64,000 bases of DNA from Paenibacillus sp. LHD-117. GTDB taxonomy: Bacteria > Bacillota > Bacilli > Paenibacillales > Paenibacillaceae. The DNA lies in NCBI RefSeq assembly GCF_030929555.1, contig NZ_JAVFVT010000015.1, positions 1 to 64,000 of the forward strand, given 5' to 3'. The notes beneath the pieces are model-generated. The model saw only the letters and a program-made list of their open reading frames with translations. It was not told where the DNA came from and made no database searches. Shown piece after piece: positions 17,741 to 27,169 of this stretch (positions are counted from its first letter, which is position 1; each line of letters opens with the position of its first letter). The position numbers and the translations under genes were made by a program.

Positions 17741-19267
17741 TTATTGAGCTACCGTTTCCCGATAGCTTGCTGGCTGTACCGGCAAGTCTTCGATTAACCC
17801 AAGTGTCCGCGACGTTGAAGCATGCATTTCGCGGATCAGCTCCGGGTTTTTCAATAACGACAAGCCGTAAGAAGGAATCATTTCGTTTATTTTCGACTCC
17901 CACGTTTTAATATGCTGCGGGAAACATTTGGTTATGACTTCAAGCATGACAGAAACTGCGGTAGAAGCACCTGGAGAAGCGCCGAGCAATGCGGCGATCG
18001 AGCCATCAGCGGCGTTAATCACTTCCGTGCCGAATTGGAGCGTTCCCTTGCCGGCAGCGGTATCTTTGATAATTTGCACGCGCTGGCCGGCTACGAGCAA
18101 TTCCCAATCCTCGCTTTTGGCGTCCGGAACAAATTGTCTCAGCTCTTCCATGCGCTGTTCTTTGGACAACATGACTTGCTTGATCAAGTAGGTCGTGAGC
18201 GGCATGTTCTTCACGCCCGCCGCCATCATCGTCACGAGATTATGTGGTTTAACGGAAGTGATCAAGTCGAACATGGAACCGGATTTCAGGAATTTCGGCG
18301 AGAAGCCGGCGAACGGCCCGAAGAACAACGATTCCTTGTTGTCGATAAACCGCGTGTCCAGATGCGGAACCGACATCGGAGGCGCGCCGACCGGCGCTTT
18401 GCCGTATACCTTCGCTTGATGCTGCGCCACAACCTCCGGCTTCCGGCACACCATGAACAGTCCGCTGACCGGGAATCCGCCGATTCCTTTTCCTTCAGGA
18501 ATGCCGGACTTTTGCAGCAGATGCAGGCTTCCGCCGCCGCCGCCGATAAAGACAAACTTTGCTTTATGGCGCTCGATAGCGCCGCTGTCGATATTCTGTA
18601 CTTTCAACTCCCACGAGCCGTCGCTAGCGCGCTTAATATCGTCGACGTTTTGTTTGAACCTTATATCGACGTTTTTGTTCTTCAAGTGGTCAAAGAGCAG
18701 TCGCGTTAAAGCGCCAAAGTTGACGTCCGTTCCGGATTCGATTCTCGTTGCCGCAATCGGCGTATCCGAGTCACGGTCTTTCATCATGAGCGGAATCCAT
18801 TCCGCCAGCTTAGCCGGGTCGTCGGAGTATTCCATCCCATCGAAGAGCGGGTTGCCAGACAACGCTTCGAACCGTTTTCTCAAAAAGGTGATATCTTGTT
18901 CCCCTTGCACAAAGCTCATATGAGGCACCGGCACAATAAAGTCCCGCGGATTGCGGATCTGCTTGCTGTCTACAAGGTAAGACCAAAACTGCTTCGAAAC
19001 CTGGTACTCTTCGTTTACTTTGATCGCTTTGCTAATATCGATGGATCCGTCCGGCTTCTCGGTTGTGTAGTTCAGCTCGCACAGGGAGGAATGTCCTGTT
19101 CCCGCGTTGTTAAGTTCGTTCGAGCTTTCCTCACCCGCTTTCGCGGCTCTCTCGATGACCGTGATTTTCCAGTCCGGCGCCAATTCCTTCAGCAGCGACC
19201 CCAAAGTAGCACTCATAATTCCGGCACCAATCAAGATAACGTCTGTTTCCGTTTGTCTGTTGCTCAT
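17741..19267 (-). CDS. mqo: Malate:quinone oxidoreductase
   Basis: A 508-residue FAD enzyme of the membrane face that oxidises malate to oxaloacetate and passes electrons to quinone. The FAD site is [18 protein letters not shown] at the N-terminus. Family stretches include [16 protein letters not shown] (near residue 52), [19 protein letters not shown] (near residue 240) and [18 protein letters not shown] near the C-terminus. The length matches the family, and it is monocistronic with its own terminator. Confidence 0.95.
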   Translation of the reverse strand: MSNRQTETDVILIGAGIMSATLGSLLKELAPDWKITVIERAAKAGEESSNELNNAGTGHSSLCELNYTTEKPDGSIDISKAIKVNEEYQVSKQFWSYLVDSKQIRNPRDFIVPVPHMSFVQGEQDITFLRKRFEALSGNPLFDGMEYSDDPAKLAEWIPLMMKDRDSDTPIAATRIESGTDVNFGALTRLLFDHLKNKNVDIRFKQNVDDIKRASDGSWELKVQNIDSGAIERHKAKFVFIGGGGGSLHLLQKSGIPEGKGIGGFPVSGLFMVCRKPEVVAQHQAKVYGKAPVGAPPMSVPHLDTRFIDNKESLFFGPFAGFSPKFLKSGSMFDLITSVKPHNLVTMMAAGVKNMPLTTYLIKQVMLSKEQRMEELRQFVPDAKSEDWELLVAGQRVQIIKDTAAGKGTLQFGTEVINAADGSIAALLGASPGASTAVSVMLEVITKCFPQHIKTWESKINEMIPSYGLSLLKNPELIREMHASTSRTLGLIEDLPVQPASYRETVAQ

Positions 19268-19478
19268 TATAACCGTCCTTATATCCTATGATTTGCAGAA
19301 AGGATGTAGGCACCATGCATAGACACCCTGGCAGCAGCCAGTGCGTGAATTTTGTCACACATCTTTTCTGGATTCGTTATGTCCTGTTCTTAGTGTAACA
19401 CTATTGCGATTAGATTAAAATAATTGTATATGCCATTGGAATTTTTTTTATGCGATTTTTGTCTGGTAAATCAGAAGG

Positions 19479-19748
19479 ATGCTTCCACATGTGAAGAAAA
19501 TTGATTGGTTTGCGCAAAGGATTGCAGCACTCGTGGGAGCGCTGGTTGGGGTACAAAACGTTTTTCATAAGATGGTAACGAAATCATTAGGAGCTCGCAC
19601 ACTGAGCCTGAATCGCAGACGACTCGAGGACAGTAATCTCGTACAAGAGATCTTCGACCATATTGTATTCAAAGCCATCGAACTTCGCATGGTGGCTGGT
19701 CGTGTTCTTCCGAAATGCTCGGAAACTTATAATATTCTTATGTGGTAA
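19479..19748 (+). pseudogene. Degenerate IS1182-type transposase fragment
   Basis: A frame of 89 codons contains RTLSLNRRRLEDSNLVQEIF and IVFKAIELRMVAGRVL, resembling the part of IS1182-family DDE transposases just before the first catalytic Asp (usually NRRR...IFD.IV...GRVLYTDSTH). The similarity stops where the catalytic TDSTH motif should follow. No intact element or terminal repeats were found, so this is a relic. Confidence 0.5.
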
Positions 19749-19750
19749 AT

Positions 19751-19781
19751 AAGGCGTAGGTGCAGGTGCACACTACGCCTT
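19751..19781. terminator. Terminator overlapping the yesN stop
   Basis: A 9-bp stem AAGGCGTAG/CTACGCCTT (19751-19759 with 19773-19781) spans the stop codon of the response regulator. T-tracts are weak on both sides. Confidence 0.5.
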
Positions 19782-20963
19782 AACATGGGATTTCTCCGCC
19801 CGGAATTGGCCCGGCGTACAATTGTAATGCTTGCGAAACACTTGCGTGAAATTCCGGACGTCGGGATAGCCGACCAGCTCGGCGATCCGCGTCACGGACA
19901 GTGCAGGATCGGCCAGCATTTCCGCCGCCCGCTCCAGCCTGAGCTTTGTCAAATATTCCTTGTACCCCGTCCCTGTCTTTTGCTTAAAGAGCTTGCTGAA
20001 ATAGACCGGATTCAGATAGACGACAGAAGACAGGATCTCCAGCGACAGATTGTCTTGGAAGCTGCTCTTCATATATTGGATCGCGATGTCGATGACGTCG
20101 TTTTTGTGGTCCGCGGAGCTCCCTTCGCCTTCCGTTTCCGGCATTCTCTCCTCGCCGGACGTATAAATCTTGCGAATTTCCGATGGAATGGCATAAAAGT
20201 CGGTCTGAAGGTCGCTGACGTAAAGCTGGTACGGCACCTTCAGGCAGCGGTCCAAATGGGCGATCGCGCCGAGCCTGAACCATTCCGCCCCCGCTTCGTC
20301 CTTGAGCGTCACGACGCCGACCAGGAAGTCGCCGTCCAAATTCACGATAAAGCCGTTGCCGCATTGCCCGATATATTCCGTCATCACGTTTTCGACGATG
20401 AAATTGCGGAGCGACAGCTCCGGGTTGCTCTCCAGCTTGACGGCCAGCAAATGGAAGCGGTGATGCTCAGCCTGGATGGAGCGGAGATCGAACCTTCCGA
20501 TGTCCAGTCCCTGTATCCATCTCCGGAATACCGCTTCGCGCAAATAGTTCAAATTTTGCTCCAACAACCCCCTGCCGGAAGGATGCGTCTCCTCCTGCGT
20601 CCACTCCTCCAGCAGCGCGGCGACCGTCTTCACGATTTGCTCTTTGCCGAACGGCTTTAAGATATAGTCCTTGGCCCCGAGCCGCAGCGCTTCCTGGGCA
20701 TAGGCAAATTCGGAATGCGCTGATACGACGATCCATTTGATGCCCTTATGCGTGCCCCTCGCTTGCGCGAGCAGCTCGAGTCCGTTCATGCCCGGCATCA
20801 TAATGTCCAGAAAGACGACATGGACCCTGTCGCGGAGAAGAATGCCCAGCGCCTCGGCCGCCGAAGCCGCGGTGCTGACCCGTACGTCGCCGAATGCTCC
20901 GTTAATCGTCCGCTTCAATCCTTCACGAATCGTCCTCTCGTCGTCCACGATGAGCACATGCAT
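19773..20963 (-). CDS. YesN-type response regulator with AraC DNA-binding domain
   Basis: A 396-residue regulator. The receiver domain has acidic D7/D8, phospho-acceptor D53 (FLDIMMPGMNG) and K103 (YILKPFG). The C-terminal AraC double helix-turn-helix (about residues 295-390) contains VVYLNPVYFSKLFKQKTGTG and RIAELVGYPDVRNFTQVFRK. It is the last gene of the sugar operon and is expected to be phosphorylated by the YesM kinase just upstream and to activate the transporter genes. Confidence 0.9.
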   Translation of the reverse strand: MHVLIVDDERTIREGLKRTINGAFGDVRVSTAASAAEALGILLRDRVHVVFLDIMMPGMNGLELLAQARGTHKGIKWIVVSAHSEFAYAQEALRLGAKDYILKPFGKEQIVKTVAALLEEWTQEETHPSGRGLLEQNLNYLREAVFRRWIQGLDIGRFDLRSIQAEHHRFHLLAVKLESNPELSLRNFIVENVMTEYIGQCGNGFIVNLDGDFLVGVVTLKDEAGAEWFRLGAIAHLDRCLKVPYQLYVSDLQTDFYAIPSEIRKIYTSGEERMPETEGEGSSADHKNDVIDIAIQYMKSSFQDNLSLEILSSVVYLNPVYFSKLFKQKTGTGYKEYLTKLRLERAAEMLADPALSVTRIAELVGYPDVRNFTQVFRKHYNCTPGQFRAEKSHVKA

Positions 20964-20998
20964 ATTGCATTCCTCCCTGCCGATGTCTAGTCGCGTGG

Positions 20999-22831
20999 CT
21001 AAGTCCTAACCATTAAAGTCGGCGCCATGACGGTGACCGTCGTGCCGACGTTCACTTCGCTATCGATGCGCAAGCCGTAGCCAGCGCCGTACTCCAGAAC
21101 CAGCCTGCGATGAACGTTCAGAAATCCGGCGCCTGAACCGCCCGACTCCCCGTAAATGGCGGGCTCGGCTGACATGCTCTCGCGCTCCTCCTCCTTCAGC
21201 CGGTTCCATTCCAATTGCTCGGCCCGCCGCAAGGATCGCTGAAGCTCCTTCAGCTTGTCCTCCGTTATGCCGGAGCCGTCGTCATGGATATGAATACAGG
21301 CCGTCTGTCCTTCCCTGGAAGCCGTGATAGTGATCGTTCCATCGCTGGTTCGGGCGGATAAACCATGGATTACGGCGTTTTCGATCAGCGGCTGCAAAGT
21401 CATCTTCGGCAGCTGCACGAGCAATAGTTCCTCGTCAATGCGGCGCTCGATATGAAAGCGGCCGTCGGAACGAGCGCTAATGATCGTCATATAGTGGTTG
21501 ATCTGCTCCAATTCCTCGCCAAGCGTCGCCGAGGAGCTTCGCCAGTCGCTGCTGTAGCGGAACATGCGCGAGAGCGACAAGACAAGATTGGCGAGCTTCT
21601 CGTTTTCCTGCTCGTCGAGCAGCCAGTAGATCATGTCCAGCGTGTTGTACAGAAAGTGAGGATTGACCTGCGATTGCAGCGCATGGATTTGCGCGTTTTT
21701 TTCGCTGGCCGTCGCCATGATGTTGCGCTCCACCAAACCGTTGATTTCGCTTACCATCCGATTGAAATGATTGTTCAAATAATTGATTTCCTCATAAGAA
21801 TGCCTCGATTTCAGCTGCGTGCTGAGGTCTCCCCGTTCTACCCGCCTCATCTCCTGCACAATCGTTTTGATCGGCCTCGATACCGAACGGGAAAGAAACA
21901 CGGCAATCGCCACGGCCAATATAACGATTCCGATCGTCACGATCACAAAGTAGCGGTTGGCGGCCGCTTGCTCCACCTTGGCGACCGGCTTCGGCGTGAT
22001 GGACAGCAGTTTCCATTCGAGCTTGGGGTCTTCCGCCGTCACAATCAGATGGTCCGAATCGCTGGCGTCCAGCGCCTGGTTGCGGAACGGATAACGGGAT
22101 AAGTCGGTCAGCTCGGCAGCGCTTTCTCCTTCCCCGGGATGCGAAGAAACCAGAAGCGAGTCCGATGCCGAATAGACATAGGTGCGGCTCTCTGGTTTGA
22201 TCATCAAATTATTCATGGAGGATTGGAACGTTCGCGGGTCGGCCTCGATGACAAGCACGCCGAGCGGCCTGGTCGTGTACAGGTTCGTCATGACGCGTCC
22301 GAACGTGAAGACGGGATCCTCCCGGACGGTCAAGGAGTCCTCTCCCAGCATCCCGCCCCATAAGAGCGAGCCGTCCGATTGGCGCAGCTCCTTCAGCCAC
22401 TCGCTGTCCATAAAGCCGGGATTGACTTCATGCGTCGTCGATTCGTAGCTGTACACGTTGCCGGCGGGCGATATGATGTGGATGCTCTTCACGTCGTTGT
22501 AGCTATAATAAATCGTGCCGAGCGCCCCCATCATAAGCAGCATCTTGTTGAACTCGCCCTGCGGAGTTGTCTCTTCGCGGGATAGCAGTCGCTGGATTTC
22601 CGCGTTGCTCATGATCGATTTGGTCAGGCTGTCATATCCTCTGGCAAGAAGCGCAAAATTATCCATCGCTTGGGATACGTTCCTTTGCGCGGCTTCGCCT
22701 ACCCTCAAATCGATCTGCTGCGCCGTATACCGATAAAAGATGCCCGTGAGCCCGGTCAGCAGCGCGAGCGTGGAGAGCAAAATCCACATCAGCAGCCGAG
22801 CGCGGAACGTATTCAGCCGAATTCTCTTCAA
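20999..22831 (-). CDS. YesM-type sensor histidine kinase
   Basis: A membrane kinase of about 610 residues. TM1 lies near the N-terminus, followed by an extracellular sensor (about residues 40-290), TM2 (VIVTIGIVILAVAIAVFL), a HAMP region and the His_kinase domain with QVNPHFLYNTLDMIYWLL (His about 392) and an HATPase with IENAVIHGL and DDGSGI. A TTG at about 22831 is preferred as start because AAGGAGG lies 8 bases upstream. The open frame extends nine codons further. It probably senses the sugar carried by this transporter. Confidence 0.88.
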   Translation of the reverse strand: MKRIRLNTFRARLLMWILLSTLALLTGLTGIFYRYTAQQIDLRVGEAAQRNVSQAMDNFALLARGYDSLTKSIMSNAEIQRLLSREETTPQGEFNKMLLMMGALGTIYYSYNDVKSIHIISPAGNVYSYESTTHEVNPGFMDSEWLKELRQSDGSLLWGGMLGEDSLTVREDPVFTFGRVMTNLYTTRPLGVLVIEADPRTFQSSMNNLMIKPESRTYVYSASDSLLVSSHPGEGESAAELTDLSRYPFRNQALDASDSDHLIVTAEDPKLEWKLLSITPKPVAKVEQAAANRYFVIVTIGIVILAVAIAVFLSRSVSRPIKTIVQEMRRVERGDLSTQLKSRHSYEEINYLNNHFNRMVSEINGLVERNIMATASEKNAQIHALQSQVNPHFLYNTLDMIYWLLDEQENEKLANLVLSLSRMFRYSSDWRSSSATLGEELEQINHYMTIISARSDGRFHIERRIDEELLLVQLPKMTLQPLIENAVIHGLSARTSDGTITITASREGQTACIHIHDDGSGITEDKLKELQRSLRRAEQLEWNRLKEEERESMSAEPAIYGESGGSGAGFLNVHRRLVLEYGAGYGLRIDSEVNVGTTVTVMAPTLMVRT

Positions 22832-22861
22832 GCCGTGCGCCTCCTTGCATGCGGACAAGGA

Positions 22862-23695
22862 CTATCCTTTGACGGCGCCGGCTACCATGCCTTTCGTAAT
22901 CTTGTCCGAGAGGATGAAGTAGACGATAATGACCGGAAGTGCTCCCAGCACCAGGAATGCTCCGATCGCGCCGTAGTTCGCCGTATACTGGCCGACGAAG
23001 CTGTTCAGACCGAACGGCAGCGTCTTCAGCGAATCGGCGGACAGGAAGGTTGCCGCGATAATGTATTCGTTCCAGATAGAAATAAAGGTTAATATCGTAA
23101 CGGTCATGATCGGCGGGACAGTTATCGGAAGGATGATGTTGAAAAAGATCCGGTAAATGTTTGCGCCGTCGATCATCGCGGATTCTTCGATTTCGGTCGG
23201 GATGCCTCGCAAAAATCCGGAAAGGATAAATACCGCAAGCGGGATGGAAAACGCGACGTACGGTATGATGATCGAAGCATGCGTATTCAATATGTCCATG
23301 TTTTTGAATATGACCATCAAAGGAAGCAGCGTCGATTGAATCGGTATCATGATACCGACCATAAATACCAGCATGACGACGTTGCCGTACCGCCATTTGA
23401 ATCTCGTGATCGCATAGGAAACCATTCCGCTGAAGACGATAGTCAGCACCAGCGTAATGCCGGTCACCCAGATGCTATTGCCAATATACTTCATATAATT
23501 GCCCGAAGTAAATGCGTCGGCGTAATTCTCCCACATCAACTTCTTCGGCAAAGCAAAAAACTGGCCTGACGTAATTTCGCTGTTCGTCTTTAAAGAATAT
23601 AACAGCAGCCATACGAGCGGGTAAAGCTGCGTGACGGCCAAGATGCCCATAAATATCCACGCGCAAGCGCGCCTTACGGAACGAAAGTCCTTCAT
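22862..23695 (-). CDS. Sugar ABC transporter permease, MalG/UgpE type
   Basis: A 277-residue inner-membrane permease with six hydrophobic helices. The EAA loop reads EEIEESAMIDGANIYRIFFN (about residues 180-200) and contacts the ATPase. It is the third gene of the operon, only 3 bases from the kinase region. No ATPase gene is in the operon, so a shared MsmX-type ATPase is expected, as is usual for this family in Bacillota. Confidence 0.9.
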   Translation of the reverse strand: MKDFRSVRRACAWIFMGILAVTQLYPLVWLLLYSLKTNSEITSGQFFALPKKLMWENYADAFTSGNYMKYIGNSIWVTGITLVLTIVFSGMVSYAITRFKWRYGNVVMLVFMVGIMIPIQSTLLPLMVIFKNMDILNTHASIIIPYVAFSIPLAVFILSGFLRGIPTEIEESAMIDGANIYRIFFNIILPITVPPIMTVTILTFISIWNEYIIAATFLSADSLKTLPFGLNSFVGQYTANYGAIGAFLVLGALPVIIVYFILSDKITKGMVAGAVKG

Positions 23696-23713
23696 CGTAC
23701 ATCTCTCCTTTCT

Positions 23714-24607
23714 CTAAGAGGCGGCATCCTCGGCGCGCTTGAACACCATGTTCAGCAGAACCGTCATCACCAGGCAGAAGATGACCAGGAACGTGGATAT
23801 TGCGCTTCCGTAACCATATTTGAAGGAATTGAACGTCATGTAATACATATGCGTGGAGATGACCTCGGTCGTATTGGCCGGTCCCCCGCCCGTCATGACG
23901 ACGATGAGATCGAACGCCTTGAGCGAGCCGATAACCGCCAGAACCGTGGAAATCTTAATGACGGGTGACAGCAGCGGAAGCGTGATGTAACGGTCGGCCT
24001 TGAAGCCCTCCGCCCCGTCGATGCTGGCCGCTTCATAGATATCCGTGGAGATGTTTTGAACCCCCGTGAATTGAATAAGAACGTGATAGCCGATATATTG
24101 CCAGAAAATAACGAAGCACAGTGCGAAGATGGCGACCTCCGTATCCGCCAGCCATGTTTTCGTCCATGATTCGAGCCCGACCTTGACCAGCATCTGGTTC
24201 AGCATGCCGCCCAGCGACGCCGGATTATAGATCGCCTTCCACAGTTGGCCGATGACGACGACGGATAGGATAACCGGCAAAAAGTAGCTGGAGACGAGGA
24301 AATTGGGACGTCTCACGTAACGGCTCAGCAATATCGCGACTACGATCGCGATCGGAATTTGTGCCAAGGAGGCAACCGAAATGTATAACGTCCTCAAAAC
24401 CGACGGCCAAAAGATGGGGTCCTGCGTAAACAATACTTTATAATTGTCCAGTCCGACAAAAACTTGCTCGCCCATGCCCGCCCACTCCACGAACGAGTAG
24501 TAGACCGACACGAGGATCGGCGCGAACACAAACGCCAAATAGAACAACAGACAGGGAAGGACGAATACCGCCAGCGTCCATTTGCCTACTCTCAATACTC
24601 CGTTCAC
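23714..24607 (-). CDS. Sugar ABC transporter permease, MalF/UgpA type
   Basis: A permease of about 297 residues with six membrane helices. The EAA loop reads YEAASIDGAEGFKADRYI. The GTG at 24607 is chosen as the start because GGGAGGG lies 7 bases before it. An in-frame extension of 21 codons upstream would run back through the hairpin that follows the binding-protein gene and has no ribosome binding site. Confidence 0.88.
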   Translation of the reverse strand: MNGVLRVGKWTLAVFVLPCLLFYLAFVFAPILVSVYYSFVEWAGMGEQVFVGLDNYKVLFTQDPIFWPSVLRTLYISVASLAQIPIAIVVAILLSRYVRRPNFLVSSYFLPVILSVVVIGQLWKAIYNPASLGGMLNQMLVKVGLESWTKTWLADTEVAIFALCFVIFWQYIGYHVLIQFTGVQNISTDIYEAASIDGAEGFKADRYITLPLLSPVIKISTVLAVIGSLKAFDLIVVMTGGGPANTTEVISTHMYYMTFNSFKYGYGSAISTFLVIFCLVMTVLLNMVFKRAEDAAS

Positions 24608-24637
24608 TCGCTTTCCCTCCCGCACGTATGCAATCGC

Positions 24638-24661
24638 AAAGGGAACCTTTCGGCTCCCTTT
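24638..24661 (-). terminator. Intercistronic hairpin after the binding-protein gene
   Basis: A stem of 9 paired bases with one mismatch and a TTTC loop (24638-24647 with 24652-24661) lies between the substrate-binding protein gene and the first permease. There is no T-tract after it, so it is more likely an mRNA-stabilising or partial stop element than a full terminator. Confidence 0.55.
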
Positions 24662-24678
24662 ACGCGTCACGCTTTTTC

Positions 24679-26004
24679 TTATTTTTTGTTAAGCTCCCAC
24701 GTTTTTTGATGCTCGGCAGCCAGTTCTTCCACGTTGACGTCTTTGATCAGCAAGCTTTGCAGACCGGTCAAGTGCGTTTGCGTCGTTGCCGGCTCGATCA
24801 CGTTGTCAAAGTTCATGTCGCCGCCTTGAACCTCGTTAAAGCGCGCCAATGCTTCAATCGCAAGTTCGGAATAACCGGCCGCCTTGAAGTCGCCGTCCAC
24901 CTTTTGCGCGAGGCCTACGGCCGCTTTTTTGTCGAATGCGACTTTCGGATAGTTGAGCAGCAGGTATTTCAGAAACTTCTTACTTTCATCCAGATGGTCG
25001 CTGTTTGCACCAAGCGCGTAAGCCGTTCCCGGAGCAACGACGTAGTCCGAAGGGTTGCCTTTGCCGCCGACCGTCGGGAACGGAAGGAAGCCTACTTTGC
25101 CATTTACCGCTTCGGAAGCGTCGATCGACGCAACTTCCCAAGTTCCCATGAAGTACATGGCGGCTTTACCGTCGCGGAACTGCTGGGAAGCCGTGTTGTA
25201 GTCGTACGTTGCGGCGCCTTCTTGGTAAGCGCCTGCTTGAATCAGCTCTTTCGTTTTTTGGAGCGCCTCGATGAATACCGGGTCCGTAAATTGTTTGTTG
25301 CCGGCGACGACTTCGTCCAAAAATTTAGGTCCGCCGCTGACGCGCTGCAGCACGTTCGTGAACATGAAGGACAGTGGCCATTTGTCTTTACCGCCCAGAA
25401 TCATCGCCGGAATGCCCGCTTCCTTGAATTTCGGCACAGAAGCCACGATGTCTTCGAACGTTTTCGGAACTTCGACTCCGGCTTTCTCGAACAGCTCTTT
25501 ATTGTAGAAGATGCCCGCGATGTTCATGTTGTAAGGAAGAGCGTACACGTTGCCGTCGAACGAGTAGTAGTCGAGCACGCCTTCCAGGAACGTTCCTTTC
25601 AGCTCGACGTCCAGCATGTCGTTCAGCGGGGCAAGCACTTTACCGTTCGCGAAAGGCTGAAGCTGGGCTCCCGGGTTCACCATTGTTATGTCGGCGACTT
25701 CGCCTGAGGCCGCTTGCGTCTTCAGCTTAACCTTCTGCTGCTCGATATCGAGCCGGTCCCATTCGATCTTGACGTTCGGATTTTCTTTCATATAATTATT
25801 GACGATTTCTTCTTCGACCTGATATCCCGGAGTGGATTTATCCGTTTGCAGAGTTTGGAACGTCAGGGTAATTTTTTTGCCTTCCGTTTTGTCGCCGCCC
25901 GCAGGCTCGTTGCCGGAGTTCACTTCATTGCCGGCGCCGCATGCGGCAAGCGTGAAGGTGAGCGCCGTTGCCAAAACCAAGCTTAATGCGCTTTTTTTGT
26001 TCAT
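24679..26004 (-). CDS. Sugar ABC transporter substrate-binding lipoprotein (family 1)
   Basis: A 441-residue extracellular binding protein. The signal peptide ends in a lipobox with LAACGAGNE (Cys near 22), so it is membrane-tethered. The body has the cluster-B fold with ALPYNMNIAGIFYNKELFEK and AMYFMGTWEVASID. It is the first gene of the five-gene operon. A cre-like site lies at 26027-26040. The sugar is unknown. Confidence 0.92.
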   Translation of the reverse strand: MNKKSALSLVLATALTFTLAACGAGNEVNSGNEPAGGDKTEGKKITLTFQTLQTDKSTPGYQVEEEIVNNYMKENPNVKIEWDRLDIEQQKVKLKTQAASGEVADITMVNPGAQLQPFANGKVLAPLNDMLDVELKGTFLEGVLDYYSFDGNVYALPYNMNIAGIFYNKELFEKAGVEVPKTFEDIVASVPKFKEAGIPAMILGGKDKWPLSFMFTNVLQRVSGGPKFLDEVVAGNKQFTDPVFIEALQKTKELIQAGAYQEGAATYDYNTASQQFRDGKAAMYFMGTWEVASIDASEAVNGKVGFLPFPTVGGKGNPSDYVVAPGTAYALGANSDHLDESKKFLKYLLLNYPKVAFDKKAAVGLAQKVDGDFKAAGYSELAIEALARFNEVQGGDMNFDNVIEPATTQTHLTGLQSLLIKDVNVEELAAEHQKTWELNKK

Positions 26005-26026
26005 GTTTCGAATCCCCCTCTAGATA

Positions 26027-26040
26027 TGTGATCGCTTACA
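26027..26040 (-). promoter_or_regulatory. cre-like catabolite control site
   Basis: On the minus strand TGTAAGCGATCACA matches every fixed position of the CcpA consensus TGNAANCGNWNNCW. It lies 22 bases before the binding-protein start, so glucose repression of this sugar operon is likely. Confidence 0.6.
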
Positions 26041-26267
26041 GGTTTACTTTAACCCGTTTCGACATTATGTAATATCCTAAAAATCAACATCTTGTGTTGA
26101 AATTTTCTACATATTTCTCGAACCGAAAAAATTATTAAAAGGGTTCCACTGATCGAATATCAATATTCACGTATCAGAACGTAAAGAGGATCGCCAACCA
26201 CCTGTCCAAGCAGGTAGGATAAGGCGATCTTCCTAGGTTTCATACCAGGGCTTTGTCAACAGCCTGA

Positions 26268-26291
26268 GCCCCGAATACATGTATTCGGGGC
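26268..26291 (-). terminator. Perfect 24-bp palindrome after the sensor-like gene
   Basis: GCCCCGAATACA pairs with TGTATTCGGGGC without mismatch. It lies 26 bases past the stop of the minus-strand gene ending at 26317. A T-tract is lacking, so terminator activity is uncertain. Confidence 0.45.
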
Positions 26292-26316
26292 CATTCATGT
26301 TGTTACTATTTCATAA

Positions 26317-27018
26317 CTAATGAGTTTCCTTGGCGAAGGCAAACGCTCCCCCGCTATAAGATTCTTCCGGGTTAGGACGACGTACGGGCTCGGGGCCCGA
26401 GATGCTTAGAATCCAAGCCGCGTACCAGCGACCGAGACCTTTAAGCAGCGGCGTCAACAGCAGGACGAATACCAAGCCGACCCCGCCGGCGATCCAGGAG
26501 CGATGAGCGGACGTCAAGTTCCAGTCGAGCAGCTGGTCCAGCCCCCATGCGTTAGAGAACAAGTCGAAATCGAACAGCCGCATGCTTACCTCGTAAGCGA
26601 TCGGCGAGAGCAGCACCGCGAAAGCCGTTATAGGCAACACGATGGCGCAGGTGAATGCCGCGATGCCGATCGGAAGCTGCAAAATCCCGAATAGGATACT
26701 GCGGTACGATCTACCATCCTTCAGAACGGACAGCAGCCAGGACCGCCATCCCTGCTGTTCTCCGGCAGTAGGGTCCGGAGGAGCGGAATCGGCAGGTTGC
26801 TCCTTTCCCTGGAGCCAGGCCGCCGCGAATCTTGCTTCTCCAACCATGATCGAACGGCACAGGACCAGCGTCGCAGCCAGCAGCGGGATGCCGATCAGAA
26901 ATACCGATAATGGAAGACTTGCGGACAATCCGGCTACGATAACGACAAATGCAGCGATTCCCTTGGGAAGAGACAGGACGAGCATTTTCCACGCCTGTAA
27001 GGCGCTTGGCTTCCTCAT
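26317..27018 (-). CDS. Putative sensor-domain membrane protein, copy 1
   Basis: A 233-residue protein with two pairs of long hydrophobic segments (about residues 15-55 and 115-150, plus one near 185-205). The sequence ALQAWKMLVLSLPKGIAAFV and the overall layout fit the putative sensor domain that in Bacillota is often next to or fused with histidine kinases. No kinase is present here. It lies in the first copy of a direct repeat. Copy 2 at 29087-29815 is nearly identical up to the repeat boundary. Its start has only a weak ribosome binding site. Confidence 0.6.
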   Translation of the reverse strand: MRKPSALQAWKMLVLSLPKGIAAFVVIVAGLSASLPLSVFLIGIPLLAATLVLCRSIMVGEARFAAAWLQGKEQPADSAPPDPTAGEQQGWRSWLLSVLKDGRSYRSILFGILQLPIGIAAFTCAIVLPITAFAVLLSPIAYEVSMRLFDFDLFSNAWGLDQLLDWNLTSAHRSWIAGGVGLVFVLLLTPLLKGLGRWYAAWILSISGPEPVRRPNPEESYSGGAFAFAKETH

Positions 27019-27127
27019 TTACACAACCACGCTTTCTCGTTTTGTTGCTCTCATTGTAGCCTTTTCCGCTAGGTATCATCCTCCTCCTGGCGAATGGAAT
27101 CGGAGCCGGACCTTGGTCCAGTTCGGC
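26351..27127. repeat. Long direct repeat, copy 1 (777 bp)
   Basis: This stretch is nearly identical to 29148-29910 in the same orientation. The only length difference I see is a 14-base block in the 27050-27066 region, present here and absent in copy 2. The repeats enclose the AT-rich EamA/AraC cassette. Confidence 0.9.
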
Positions 27128-27169
27128 GGTTGTCATTCAGCAGCGTTCGCGTCAGCATGTTTCAAAAAA

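Larger units (their letters stand above)
26005..26316. other. Leader and intergenic region with several hairpins
   Basis: This gap of about 310 bases has no gene. It holds the promoter region of the sugar operon, the cre site at 26027-26040, a nested inverted repeat (GATCGCC 26189-26195 with GGCGATC 26223-26229, enclosing ACCTG/CAGGT) and a perfect 24-bp palindrome at 26268-26291. No coding sequence was recognised. Confidence 0.5.

Noticed and set aside
24628..25707. Open frame of about 359 codons antisense to the binding-protein gene
   Set aside because: A shadow of the 24679-26004 gene, Arg/His/Phe-rich with no known motif.
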